Part shown: positions 6,380 to 15,236 of the stretch, one piece after another | Numbering within the stretch: the stretch's first letter is position 1 | Layout: each line of letters starts with the position of its first letter | IMG/VR virus record: IMGVR_UViG_3300025000_000271 | Coordinates: 1-35,583 of that record | Reading direction: 5' to 3' (one strand) | DNA: 35,583 nt | Source: a virus | Made by a program: the position numbers and the translations under genes | The notes under the pieces: model-generated | Seen by the model: only the letters and a program-made list of their open reading frames with translations | What the model was told of the DNA's origin: nothing | The model's database searches: none

Positions 6380-8351
6380 CGTTTTTGAAGATATTCCAAC
6401 AATATCCCGAGTGTCAAACGCTGAGGTAAATCTTTCTTCAGACTTTGAGCAATTTTTTAAAGACCAAATGAGAAATTTTTATTTAGCTGCGGGATATATT
6501 TATTCTGATGCTGATCTTAAAAAATTGATTAAAGAAAAACGTCCAGCTTTTCAAGTGAATTTGTTTGCTCCGATTTTACTTGAGATTGTTGGCTCGTTTA
6601 TAGGCAACCTTCCCGGTATTGATATTGTTGGGACAAATGATGACGATCAGGCAAAGGCTCACGTGCTCAAAGAGCTTAACGATTCTGTTATGTACGTGAA
6701 TAATGATTGTGAGGCTGAGTTTAAGAAAGCTTTCCTAACTGCGATTATTGCCCGTCGTTCTTGGATTAAGCAAGAGTGGAGGTTTAACAATCGCGGAGTT
6801 GGCAACATAATCATTGAGTTTTATAATTCCTTTATCAAACATGACACATCTTCAACACGGTGGAGCGACACACAGTTTCTTTCCGACACTGCATGGCTTA
6901 CTCCTGAGCAAATAATCAGAAACTATGCCCGTGGTAAAAGTGATTTGGAAGCAGAGATAAAAGAAAAATCGCTTACCATTTTCGGAGAAAGCGAAAAGAA
7001 GAACAAAGAAATTGCACGTTGGTATGAACTTCTAACCGGTTCCGCAATGAGCTATAAGGGCGACGAGAAAGGTTTTGACTCACAAGATTTTAAAAACGAA
7101 TGGGATGCGCACGGTGTTTGGCACAGACGCGAAAGTAGAAGATTGAAAGTTGTTGATTTTTATGAGAAACGTTATGAGAAAACAAAAACTTTAATTGATC
7201 CGCAAACTTTTAAACCTTACGATGTGACCGATTTTAGTGATGAAGATTTAACTGCGATAGTGCAATCTTACCCAATACAGCCGCGTATAAAAGAAGATTA
7301 CACAGAAAAAGTTTATCAAATATCTGTTGTGCCGGGGATAAATGTAAAACTGTTTGAAGGGTTACAAGAAATACAGAACGGAAATTTTAAGTTTACAAAA
7401 ATAGATTGTTTCGACTTCCACCCGGATCAGCTTGAAACAAAATCAATTGTTGATAACATAAAAGACGGCGTGAGAAGTAGAACGTTGCTGAAGAATACTA
7501 ATCTAACCTACATCATGCGAATGGCTCACGGCGGGTATTTGGCTGAAGAAGGGCTTGCAAAAGGACACACCGGATTAAAAGAACTTGATTCAAATAAAAT
7601 TGGAGGCGTTACATACGTCCCAAATGGTTCTATTTCGGGCAATCGGATTAAAGAAAAAACCGTCCCGAATCCAAACATCGCTATAGAAAGATTTAACGAG
7701 CAAGATTGGGAAGAAATTCAAACTGTTTCCGGTTCAACAGCTAACAGCAGGGGCAAGCAAGAAAGTTCTTCTGAGAGTGGAAAGTTATTTCAGAAACGTG
7801 TTGAGCGCGGGGCTGTACTGCAGGAATGGGTAAACAGTAATTTTCAAAGCGCGTTGAAGATAATTACTCAAAACAATATTTACTTGATTCAAAACAACAT
7901 GACTGAAGATAGAGTTGTGCGCTTACTTCGTGACGAAAATAAACCGGAATTTATGACAATAAATAAACGTGTACTTGGACAAGTTTTGAACGATGTGACT
8001 GTAGGTGATTTTGATGTCGAAATTTCTCATACAGCTTTTGGACGTGAAGCAAAAGAACTTGACCGGGAAAAAGAAGGAGAGGTAATTTCAGTATTGATGC
8101 AGCTTAACCCGGCTTATGTTCCGGCGGCAACCATTGTGAAAAATAGCGGAATAAAGAGTAAGGACGAGTATTTGGCACAAATTGAAATGGTTGACCAGCA
8201 AACAGAACAAGAAAAAACTATTGCTGAAGAAGATTTAAACCTTAGACGAGAAAGTACAATTTTACAAAACCAACAAAGCAGACTGAAAGCGCAAGAGCTT
8301 CAGAACGATGTCGGTTTTGATATGTTACTTAAAGACGCAATTGGATTTTAA
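6357..8351 (+). CDS. portal protein, P22-type
   Basis: This protein of about 664 residues should form the dodecameric ring at one capsid vertex through which DNA is packaged and ejected. The length, the early helical part, the glutamate/lysine-rich core, and the conserved TVSGSTANSRGKQESSSESG stretch followed by a long helix (GAVLQEWVNSNFQSALKIIT) fit the P22-like portal family found in short-tailed phages. ATG 6357 with an AAAGG site is the best start; a TTG fifteen bases upstream is less likely. It sits between terminase and scaffold in the usual order. Confidence 0.88.
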   Translation: MSAFQQNSVFEDIPTISRVSNAEVNLSSDFEQFFKDQMRNFYLAAGYIYSDADLKKLIKEKRPAFQVNLFAPILLEIVGSFIGNLPGIDIVGTNDDDQAKAHVLKELNDSVMYVNNDCEAEFKKAFLTAIIARRSWIKQEWRFNNRGVGNIIIEFYNSFIKHDTSSTRWSDTQFLSDTAWLTPEQIIRNYARGKSDLEAEIKEKSLTIFGESEKKNKEIARWYELLTGSAMSYKGDEKGFDSQDFKNEWDAHGVWHRRESRRLKVVDFYEKRYEKTKTLIDPQTFKPYDVTDFSDEDLTAIVQSYPIQPRIKEDYTEKVYQISVVPGINVKLFEGLQEIQNGNFKFTKIDCFDFHPDQLETKSIVDNIKDGVRSRTLLKNTNLTYIMRMAHGGYLAEEGLAKGHTGLKELDSNKIGGVTYVPNGSISGNRIKEKTVPNPNIAIERFNEQDWEEIQTVSGSTANSRGKQESSSESGKLFQKRVERGAVLQEWVNSNFQSALKIITQNNIYLIQNNMTEDRVVRLLRDENKPEFMTINKRVLGQVLNDVTVGDFDVEISHTAFGREAKELDREKEGEVISVLMQLNPAYVPAATIVKNSGIKSKDEYLAQIEMVDQQTEQEKTIAEEDLNLRRESTILQNQQSRLKAQELQNDVGFDMLLKDAIGF

Positions 8352-8384
8352 CATTTATCAACCAACTTAGGGGGGAAACCCAAA

Positions 8385-8867
8385 ATGAAAAAAATAGCTG
8401 TACTTATAACACTTCTGTTGGTTTTATCTGTATCTGTACAAGGACAGGTAACACTAAACGTAAGTTCTTTCCGTGCCGATGCGAACGGGGTAGAATTCCC
8501 ATTTCAAGGCGCCATTGATACTGTAGGCGGGACTTATGATTCGCTTGCCTCGGGTTTGTTTGACATAAGAGATTATGACGGCTGTGATAGCTTGGACTGG
8601 TCGTGTTTAGTAGTGTCTGATACCGGCAACGTGAAATTTACTTTACGTTTACTTGGGTCTGATTACAGCACTTCTATTGCAAGCGCGGTAGTATTAAAAA
8701 CAATACTTTCAGCAAGCACAACCGAAACAGAACAGGGCGGATCGTTTTCACTTTCCGGGATAAGAAAAAAATATATGTGGCTGGATATTGAGCAAACAAC
8801 CGGGACGGGCAAAAATGATGACGCGACTTTTAAGGTTAAGCTGAAGCTGCCGAAGCGGGATTTTTAA
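8385..8867 (+). CDS. unknown head-region protein with a signal peptide
   Basis: This 160-residue protein begins with a textbook Sec signal peptide: two lysines, a hydrophobic core at residues 4-18 and a likely cleavage site after VQG (residue 20), leaving Gln first. The mature part is strand-rich, with Ser/Thr/Gly content like a beta-sandwich. A strong AGGGGG site precedes the ATG. It lies between portal and scaffold, where decoration or minor head proteins are often encoded, yet a signal peptide would send it out of the cytoplasm where heads assemble. It may be an envelope protein rather than a virion component. Function unknown. Confidence 0.7.
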   Translation: MKKIAVLITLLLVLSVSVQGQVTLNVSSFRADANGVEFPFQGAIDTVGGTYDSLASGLFDIRDYDGCDSLDWSCLVVSDTGNVKFTLRLLGSDYSTSIASAVVLKTILSASTTETEQGGSFSLSGIRKKYMWLDIEQTTGTGKNDDATFKVKLKLPKRDF

Positions 8868-8915
8868 AAGCTTTTTTTAGCTTGTTTGGTAGTAATTAAT
8901 TAAAGAGTACAAAAA

Positions 8916-9152
8916 ATGGAACCTATATTAAAAGTTGATACAGTTGAGTTAACTGCTGAAAGAATTCACAAAGAATTTGAACAGTCAATCGCCCTAAAAA
9001 AGTATTTGGTTGAACAGCGGAATACTGGACTGAATAGAATGAACCCGAGCGGAATGACATTACTTGTACGGAAATATGGTAAAAAGATGTCTGAAGCTTT
9101 AGAAAATTACTATACAGAGGCTTTTGGTATAAAAATAATTTTAGAAAAATAA
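8916..9152 (+). CDS. small unknown protein before the scaffold gene
   Basis: This 78-residue charged, helical protein (contains ELTAERIHKEFEQSIALKKY and KMSEALENYY) has no membrane segment or known motif. It lies between the secreted protein and the scaffold with gaps of 48 and 17 bases. A small head-assembly role is possible from position only. Confidence 0.55.
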   Translation: MEPILKVDTVELTAERIHKEFEQSIALKKYLVEQRNTGLNRMNPSGMTLLVRKYGKKMSEALENYYTEAFGIKIILEK

Positions 9153-9169
9153 AACAAAGGATAAAACCA

Positions 9170-10405
9170 ATGTTCAAAAGATTAAAAGCAATAGCCCCTT
9201 TCTTCTACTCACCGGAAGGAGCTAACGAATCGGGCAAAACCGATGAAAAAATAATTGACGGCGCGGATAAAACCGAAACCGTTGAAACAGACGTTGAGAC
9301 AATTGAATCTCACGATTCCGCAACAGACAAAAATACCGAGCCGGACCCGGAATCACTTGAAGGTATGGAGATTGAATTAGAAAAAGCGAAAAGCAAATTA
9401 TTCGATCCGGGCAAAACCGGGGAGAACAAAACTGATGATAGCAGCAAAGAAAAGCCCGAAGCTTCGGGACAAGCGGGTAAAACCGAAAAGGACAATTTGG
9501 GTAAAGCTAAATTTGTCAAAGTTGATGACGAGTTTATCAACAAAGCTTCTGAAGAAGATAAAGAATTTTTGCAATCTATAAAGGGCGAGTCTTTAAGCGA
9601 AAAAGCAATTAAGATTCATGTAAATGCTCAAAAGTATATTAAACAATTAAAAGAGGGAACGGCAACTCCCGAAACTCTTAAAGCGGCTTCAACACAAGTT
9701 AAGCCAATGTCGAATGATCAAATTACCGAAGCTAAAAACAATATGATTTACAATCAGATTGCAGCAAGGTTTTCTGATTTTCCAAAAGAAGGTTTAACCG
9801 ATCCAGAAGCGCGTGACGATTACGAAAGAGTTTTGTTTAATGAATCGCCGAGCAAACACAGAGAATTTACTAAACTGTTTGAGGACAGCGCAACACGTGT
9901 CGACCAATGGGAAAAAGGCTATCGTGATTTATCTACAACTTGGGAAGATAGAGCTTCCGCGCAGATTACGGCGGGCGTTGATACTTTTACCGAGGAGTTG
10001 AAGAAACACGGACTTTCTCCAAAAGATTTGGGGATTGAGTTTACTGATCAGTGGATTTTGCAAAACTTAATTTATAAGAATGATGGGAAGCCTGACGAAA
10101 ACGTTGTGCGTTTTCAACACAATATCCCAATAGTTCTTCCAAATGCAGTCGGCACAAAACTTATTCAAAACTTTCTTCCGCAAATTATTGAAGCAACAAA
10201 AACGCAAGCGCGGAAAGAAGCTCTTGAGGGGAAGGAAAAGCTGACTCCAAATCCAAGTATTAGTAATTCAAATCTTAGCGCGAAAGATAAAATCAGCAAA
10301 GATACTCTCCTTGTTGATGATAACAGTTCGCTTGCAGAAATAGAAGCTGCTATTGAACAAGAAAAAGTAAAATTATTCGGTCCGGACGGTAAAGAACTTA
10401 AATAA
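9170..10405 (+). CDS. capsid scaffolding protein (candidate)
   Basis: This 411-residue protein is strongly acidic and low in complexity in its first 130 residues (many Glu, Asp, Thr, Lys), helical in the middle, and ends with Lys/Ser/Asn-rich stretches and a Glu-rich helix (SLAEIEAAIEQEKVKLFGPD, about 384-403). It lies directly before the capsid gene. That composition and place are typical of internal scaffolds, which guide coat-protein assembly and then leave the prohead. No protease motif is visible. The sequence does not match a scaffold family that I can name. Confidence 0.7.
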   Translation: MFKRLKAIAPFFYSPEGANESGKTDEKIIDGADKTETVETDVETIESHDSATDKNTEPDPESLEGMEIELEKAKSKLFDPGKTGENKTDDSSKEKPEASGQAGKTEKDNLGKAKFVKVDDEFINKASEEDKEFLQSIKGESLSEKAIKIHVNAQKYIKQLKEGTATPETLKAASTQVKPMSNDQITEAKNNMIYNQIAARFSDFPKEGLTDPEARDDYERVLFNESPSKHREFTKLFEDSATRVDQWEKGYRDLSTTWEDRASAQITAGVDTFTEELKKHGLSPKDLGIEFTDQWILQNLIYKNDGKPDENVVRFQHNIPIVLPNAVGTKLIQNFLPQIIEATKTQARKEALEGKEKLTPNPSISNSNLSAKDKISKDTLLVDDNSSLAEIEAAIEQEKVKLFGPDGKELK

Positions 10406-10430
10406 AATATTCTTAGGAGATCGAATAAAA

Positions 10431-11900
10431 ATGAAGAACGTAAATAAATCACTATTGTTTGAACTGCTTACAATTGTGTTCGCTTGCTTCGCAATTTATT
10501 TTGTGAGTGACGCGTTTGCACAAATGACTGTTGGATCCGGGGGGATTCTAATAGCTACTGTTGTAGGCGGTCTTTACACACCCGACATGGTTCATTACAG
10601 AAAGTTAATATCTAAAAAAGTTAATAAAGAAATTTGGTATAAGGGGAAAATGTCCAAACTTCTTTCTGTTATTGATTATGACAAATTTGAAAAAACGGGC
10701 AGATATGCAGCCTTAAAAGATTCTCCAATGCCTAACGGCGGAATTATCAATTTGATACGCGATTTCAAATCTAAGAAAGGCGTTGAAATGGATATTCCAA
10801 TGATTAGACCTTTGACCGGACACGGTAAAATTGGTTCGGCAAGATTGAAAGGAACTGGCGAAGCAAGAAAAATTTTCAATCAAAAGGTTGCAATTAATTT
10901 AAGACGCCACGCTGTCACTATCCAAGATAATGACATGTCTGTACAAAGCATTTTGGAAGATACTGAGCTTGCAACGATGTTGTTTGAAGATGGCGCGAAC
11001 GATTTAAAAGATTGGTTCAGCCGTTTAATGCCTTTTGAATATATGTTCGGTTTGTTTAACGGTTATTCAGAAAACATTTACGATTCTGTAAATGGTTTGG
11101 GTACAAATTACGCAAGAAAATCACACCCGAACTTTTATGTACAGGGATCAGGTTTGGTTGCGACACCAGCGACAATGTCAACACCTTACACTTTTAACGC
11201 TGCTTATGAAACACAGTGTAAAACTGCTCTTGCGACATTAGCAGCAGAAACTTCCACGACAAAGTTCAAATATCAATCATTGCGTAACATGAAATATTTG
11301 GCTGTTCAGAAAAAAATTGCTCATGTTCTTTTCAACGGAATGGAAGTTCATTTTGTTTTCATAACAGAATCCCAAGCATGGCAGTTAAAGTCTGATCCTG
11401 AATGGATTAGTTTGTGGAAAGATGCAGCTGCCCGCGCGAAAGATAACCCGGCAATTAGCGGAATAATCGAAGGGTACATTGTTGATGGTTTGTACATCTG
11501 CGTTGACCCAACGATTCCTTCAGCTTATATAGACGGCGATGCTCAGTTTGTTGCCGCAGTTTCAACAACCGGCGCGACAACAGGCGTACAATACGGCGGA
11601 GTTGACAGCGATAACGTGCCGAGTTATATGGAAGATCCAAGAGACACCGGCCCAAGAAAACCGGCTATTCTTTTGGGTAAAGGCGCGATCCATGTTGGTG
11701 AAGGACGTGGTTTTGTTAAAACTGAAGAAGTTGACGATCACGATCAATGGATTGAACACGGCGGAAAAATGATTTACGGCGTCGCTAGAGCCGATATTAT
11801 TGACGCTGATAACTATTTGGGTAACGGTGCCGGATTATTCTACGCTAACCAAAGTTCGTTATTGTACTGGACATATTCACCGGATTCAATAACAGTATAA
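10431..11900 (+). CDS. major capsid protein, N4-gp56/DUF4043-like, with signal-peptide-like N terminus
   Basis: From about residue 40 the protein resembles the N4-gp56/DUF4043 coat family: an N-terminal arm, PLTGHGKIGSARLKGTGEAR followed by VAINLRRHAVTI, then an acidic helix (ANDLKDWFSRLMPFEYMFGL) and a strand-rich C-terminal half. Size and place after the scaffold fit a coat protein. The odd part is residues 1-31, where basic residues, a hydrophobic core (8-25) and AFA-Q at 28-31 look like a cleavable signal peptide, though Glu11 interrupts the core. ATG 10431 follows an AGGAG site at the right distance. The next ATG (10524) has no ribosome site, so the hydrophobic segment is probably translated. 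Confidence 0.85.
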   Translation: MKNVNKSLLFELLTIVFACFAIYFVSDAFAQMTVGSGGILIATVVGGLYTPDMVHYRKLISKKVNKEIWYKGKMSKLLSVIDYDKFEKTGRYAALKDSPMPNGGIINLIRDFKSKKGVEMDIPMIRPLTGHGKIGSARLKGTGEARKIFNQKVAINLRRHAVTIQDNDMSVQSILEDTELATMLFEDGANDLKDWFSRLMPFEYMFGLFNGYSENIYDSVNGLGTNYARKSHPNFYVQGSGLVATPATMSTPYTFNAAYETQCKTALATLAAETSTTKFKYQSLRNMKYLAVQKKIAHVLFNGMEVHFVFITESQAWQLKSDPEWISLWKDAAARAKDNPAISGIIEGYIVDGLYICVDPTIPSAYIDGDAQFVAAVSTTGATTGVQYGGVDSDNVPSYMEDPRDTGPRKPAILLGKGAIHVGEGRGFVKTEEVDDHDQWIEHGGKMIYGVARADIIDADNYLGNGAGLFYANQSSLLYWTYSPDSITV

Positions 11901-11921
11901 TTCTGTAAAATAAAATTCAAT

Positions 11922-11947
11922 GGGGGAGTTTGAAACAAAACTCCCTC
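11922..11947 (+). other. strong hairpin after the capsid gene
   Basis: GGGAGTTT (11924-11931) pairs perfectly with AAACTCCC (11938-11945) around a 6-base loop, with two further outer pairs. The following bases (TCGCTTATAAAG) are not a T tract, so it is not a clear terminator. It begins 21 bases after the capsid stop codon, where it could act as an attenuator or protect the 3' end of an abundant mRNA. Confidence 0.6.
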
Positions 11948-11995
11948 GCTTATAAAGATTACAAAGTTTAATTAAATAATGTAGGAGATAACAAA

Positions 11996-12292
11996 TTGAG
12001 CGCAGGAAAAAAGTATAATTGTTCGGTGCCGGTGCAAGGAAGATCGTTTATGGACGAATACGATTTAACAGCCGCCGCCGCAGCCGCCCTTGAAAACGTT
12101 ATGATTATCCCCGGAGCAAACGGGGCTGATGATAAAGTCTTGGGGTGGTATAATGGGAGTGCTGGTATTACAGAATCACTCTATGCAAATCTTCCAAAAG
12201 GTTCTGTCCTTTTTGATATACAGACAACAAACATCAAAATCAAAACGGGTGCAAGAGGTACTGACAGTTGGGAAGATGCCGCAGTTTCATAA
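11996..12292 (+). CDS. small head protein (TTG start), possible decoration protein
   Basis: This 98-residue protein starts at a TTG that follows a good AGGAG ribosome site at normal distance; no earlier ATG exists and the next in frame is 18 codons in. The sequence has an alanine run (TAAAAAALENV), then Gly/Asn-rich strand-like segments. Its place just after the capsid gene, its small size and its strand-rich character suit a head-decoration protein. It is not recognised as a known family. Confidence 0.6.
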   Translation: MSAGKKYNCSVPVQGRSFMDEYDLTAAAAAALENVMIIPGANGADDKVLGWYNGSAGITESLYANLPKGSVLFDIQTTNIKIKTGARGTDSWEDAAVS

Positions 12293-12316
12293 TAGTTCCA
12301 TAATTATTTTTCACAT

Positions 12317-12339
12317 GGGCGGAATTAAAACCTCCGTCC
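12317..12339 (+). other. GC-rich hairpin, possible weak terminator
   Basis: GGGCGGA (12317-12323) pairs with TCCGTCC (12333-12339) with one G-U pair, followed by TAATTTTAAC. The T run is short and interrupted. It lies in the 80-base gap before the next gene and may set relative expression of the capsid genes and the connector genes. Confidence 0.4.
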
Positions 12340-12372
12340 TAATTTTAACAACAAACCAAAGGATAAAACCTC

Positions 12373-12792
12373 ATGAAACTTGTAAAACTTATAAAAGTTA
12401 ACCCGAACAAGACCGAAGAAGAGATTGAAGTTAATCCGAAACATGTTGCGGACTTGCTTGAATTCAAACCGGTTTCGGGTATGACTTATAGACTCCCGGA
12501 AGGTGTGAATCTGGAAGATTATTTGAATGAAGTACAGGCGGGGAACGTAACCGGCGGGAATGGTATTCCAGTTAATGATCTGATAAAAAAATCTTTGTTT
12601 TTGGATAAGAATGAAGATGGAACTTTTAAAATGCCGGATGAAATATTTGCCGGGCATTATCTTGAAATGACGGGAAAGAAACCACATCACAGCGCGAAGA
12701 GAGAAAATCTTGTTGCTCAGTTGGTTGACGCTGAATTAGTTGTCGATGATTCAAAAAACGAAGATGATGAAACTGAAGAAATAGAGGAATAA
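12373..12792 (+). CDS. unknown protein with a HeH/SAP-like motif and acidic tail
   Basis: This 139-residue protein has a strand-rich N-terminal half, a segment around residues 93-118 (YLEMTGKKPHHSAKRENLVA) that resembles the short HeH/SAP-type helix-extended-loop-helix fold found in several phage head-completion proteins, and an acidic tail (DDSKNEDDETEEIEE). It lies between the capsid genes and the first connector-like gene, where such proteins are usual. A minor head or head-completion role is likely; the HeH call is by eye and uncertain. Confidence 0.55.
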   Translation: MKLVKLIKVNPNKTEEEIEVNPKHVADLLEFKPVSGMTYRLPEGVNLEDYLNEVQAGNVTGGNGIPVNDLIKKSLFLDKNEDGTFKMPDEIFAGHYLEMTGKKPHHSAKRENLVAQLVDAELVVDDSKNEDDETEEIEE

Positions 12793-12798
12793 TAAACT

Positions 12799-13461
12799 TT
12801 GAGCCGTACATCAAACATATACAGCCGGGTAGTCCGCAATGTTCGAAAATATATTCCGGATTATACCGGCGCAAACAAGCTTGAGATTTATGAAGCGATG
12901 CAGAAAGCACAAAATGAAGTGATTGCTCTTTGCGGACTTGAACGCGAAATAACTCTCACAATGGTTTTAAACCAAGCTGATTATTCTCTTGTAAAAAGCA
13001 GTAAAAAAATAATCGGGGTTATATCTGAAATGATATTGCCTACAACCTGGGAAGCTTCACGGGACACAGACCACGGTGAACCGTTATCCGGGCAAGGGCT
13101 AACATTTATTCCAAATAAAAAATGGGGTGAATTGTTGGCTGCAAACGTTTCGGCGAGTAACCCGATTTATTATACAATCTTCGGCAATGAATTAAAACTT
13201 AACCCGGCTCCTTCAACTGCAGGAGAAGAAATTATTCTTTGGTGTACGCTTACCGGAAGTGATACCGAAATTGCGGCTGCTGTTGACCCGGAGATAGAGG
13301 ATATGTTTGATTCCGCTATTGAGTACGGCGCAAGTAATGAGCTTGTTGACCACTTAACAGACAAATATGAAGTTTTGTTTAAACAAGAGATTCAAAACAA
13401 GGGTTACATTCCACACTTAAAACAAAACCGGGATAAGGTTGATCCGGTGGGAGATTGGTAA
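12799..13461 (+). CDS. head-tail connector (adaptor) protein
   Basis: This 220-residue protein starts at TTG 12799, behind an AGAGGA site. The N-terminal helices (NKLEIYEAMQKAQNEVIALC) lead to a beta-rich middle with the FGNELKLNPAPSTAGEEII segment, then C-terminal helices (ASNELVDHLTDKYEVLFKQE). This arrangement is typical of podovirus adaptors that bind beneath the portal ring and seal the DNA channel. It is the first of three proteins of this general kind. The family assignment is by pattern. Confidence 0.65.
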   Translation: MSRTSNIYSRVVRNVRKYIPDYTGANKLEIYEAMQKAQNEVIALCGLEREITLTMVLNQADYSLVKSSKKIIGVISEMILPTTWEASRDTDHGEPLSGQGLTFIPNKKWGELLAANVSASNPIYYTIFGNELKLNPAPSTAGEEIILWCTLTGSDTEIAAAVDPEIEDMFDSAIEYGASNELVDHLTDKYEVLFKQEIQNKGYIPHLKQNRDKVDPVGDW

Positions 13462-13709
13462 TGAAAAAAGTTTTAGAAAGTGAAGTCGAAAAAATTATTG
13501 ATACTTCTCTTATTCAATTCCAAACGATGGGATTAAAAACAACCGTTGTAACTTTAACGCTTCCAAATGGATTTGAAATCACCGAATCCGCCGCTTGCGT
13601 TAACCCGACTGATTATGATGTTCAAATTGGAAAAGAAATTTGTTTACGCAGGATAAAAGATAAAATTTGGGAATTGGAAGGTTATCGTAACCATTCTGAA
13701 AAGGAATAA
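13461..13709 (+). CDS. Gp49-like phage protein (PF13876-type)
   Basis: This 82-residue protein starts at ATG 13461, sharing one base with the previous stop (TAATG). The sequence FEITESAACVNPTDYDVQIG (37-56) and RIKDKIWELEGY (61-72) match the short Gp49 family, which occurs widely in phages and has no assigned activity to my knowledge. Its usual company is structural or late genes, as here. Confidence 0.75.
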   Translation: MKKVLESEVEKIIDTSLIQFQTMGLKTTVVTLTLPNGFEITESAACVNPTDYDVQIGKEICLRRIKDKIWELEGYRNHSEKE

Positions 13710-13715
13710 TTAAAA

Positions 13716-14348
13716 ATGCCAACGCCGAAATTTGACAGAATAGCAAAAGAATTTATGAGCCGGATCGGGGATAATTTTGAGACGGAATTTATTATCGGCG
13801 CGGCAATGCCGGAAGGAGAGATATTATCGGCTGCGGATATTTCGGCTTATGTGAATAAGGCTTTGTTTATTCTTTTCAATTCCGAATGGGATAGGGTTGA
13901 AGGGGACAAACAAAGGTTTATAAACATCTTCCCGGAATTAGTTTTTCCTACACCTTCGGCAGTAAATTTAACAAGCGGGATTTATACAATAGCCGCAAAC
14001 TATCTAGATTTTTTTGTTATTGTAAACGGTTTAACCGCCACAAACAAATTTATAAAAGTTTGGACTCCCGACAAATACGCTATGGTGAAGGGAAGTGTTT
14101 TTGATGAGTTGGTCCCAACGGCTGATGAACCTGTAGTTATACAAATTAATGAGAACAAATTAAATTTTTTCCCTACTACTTTAACAACGGCAACTTTGGT
14201 TTATATAAAACAACCTTTGAATCCTACTGATGGGAGTTTCTTAACACAAAACGGCACTTATGACAGTCCGTTTAATATTCAATGGAATTCAAAAATCGCT
14301 GAAATAGCTGAAAAGCTTTATAAGACTGATAGACAAATGGAGCAATAG
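13716..14348 (+). CDS. second connector or tail-accessory protein
   Basis: This 210-residue protein has N-terminal helices (ISAYVNKALFILFNSEWDRV), a beta-rich core with an NENKLNFFPTTLTTATLVYI strand pair, and a C-terminal helix (WNSKIAEIAEKLYKTDRQME). The plan repeats that of the protein encoded at 12799-13461, with short helices around a beta core, and it may be a diverged paralogue or the next ring of the neck. It lacks a signal peptide or membrane segment. Function is inferred from position and fold pattern. Confidence 0.6.
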   Translation: MPTPKFDRIAKEFMSRIGDNFETEFIIGAAMPEGEILSAADISAYVNKALFILFNSEWDRVEGDKQRFINIFPELVFPTPSAVNLTSGIYTIAANYLDFFVIVNGLTATNKFIKVWTPDKYAMVKGSVFDELVPTADEPVVIQINENKLNFFPTTLTTATLVYIKQPLNPTDGSFLTQNGTYDSPFNIQWNSKIAEIAEKLYKTDRQMEQ

Positions 14349-14354
14349 AAATAA

Positions 14355-15236
14355 ATGGCACTTTCAAAAATTTATACGCTGAAAAAAGTAAGAAGTATTT
14401 TGCAGAGATGGCTTAACGAATTGGATAAATCGAAACTTGATCCGACTATGGTTGACGATTTAATAAATCTTGCTACTATTGACACAGCCGAAATATTAAA
14501 CGGCGCGAAGATTCCGGATTACGGCAAAACGGCAAATCTTTCAGACGCGGCTTCTTCACTTTCTACATCAATTGTAACAGGCGCTACTTATACAAACAGT
14601 ACGCGCAAAGTTACGAAAACAACGCACGGTTTTACCTCAGCGAGTATTGGAAGAAGAATTGCCGCTTGGGTTTCAACTACCCGAATTGTTGTTGCTGAAA
14701 TTGAATCAATTGTTGATGTAGATAATTTTATAACAACAAAAGCTCTTGGTGATGATGCTGCGGGGACTCTTAACTATGCCGTATTTTCTGCGCATTCCGG
14801 GCTTAATTTGGATTTATCAAGTCTCAAAATGGATAAGATAGAAAAACTTGTTGATTCTATAAATGGCGAAGTTCTGTTAACACCATCAAAACACTTTGAT
14901 AATTTGGACGGATTTGATGAGAAACAAAGCAACATATTCTATTATCAGCATGGCGAAACAATATTTTTATATCAGGGAACTTCTGTTGCTTCAATAGGAA
15001 CGCTTACGCTTCATTATTATGGCTATCCCGCGTTACCGGCGAGCGAAACAGATTATTTGGATATTAGAGACAAATATATTCCTTTGGTGATCGCAAAGGC
15101 GAAAAATTATTTATACGAGCATTTAGAAATGTCTGTGCCAAAAGAATTGTTATCGCAAATAGATCAAAAGACAGCTTCGATAAGAGGCTCCAATTTAGAG
15201 GAAAAGAAAGCAATTAAACAGGGTACTCATAACTAA
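14355..15236 (+). CDS. third connector-like structural protein with an inserted beta domain
   Basis: This 293-residue protein has N-terminal helices (1-50) and a C-terminal part (from about 165) with the HGETIFLYQGTSVASIGTLT strands and a final helical region (YIPLVIAKAKNYLYEHLEMS) similar in plan to the two proteins before it. Residues 60-150 are Ser/Thr/Ala-rich and strand-like, resembling an inserted Ig-like or head-fibre domain. It overlaps the nozzle gene by one base. A neck or tail-tubular role is likely. Confidence 0.6.
   Translation: MALSKIYTLKKVRSILQRWLNELDKSKLDPTMVDDLINLATIDTAEILNGAKIPDYGKTANLSDAASSLSTSIVTGATYTNSTRKVTKTTHGFTSASIGRRIAAWVSTTRIVVAEIESIVDVDNFITTKALGDDAAGTLNYAVFSAHSGLNLDLSSLKMDKIEKLVDSINGEVLLTPSKHFDNLDGFDEKQSNIFYYQHGETIFLYQGTSVASIGTLTLHYYGYPALPASETDYLDIRDKYIPLVIAKAKNYLYEHLEMSVPKELLSQIDQKTASIRGSNLEEKKAIKQGTHN

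Noticed and set aside
8868-8890. AAGCT/AGCTT hairpin after the secreted head-region gene, possible terminator
   Set aside because: The stem is only five A/T-rich pairs and the T run is in the loop, so termination is not supported.
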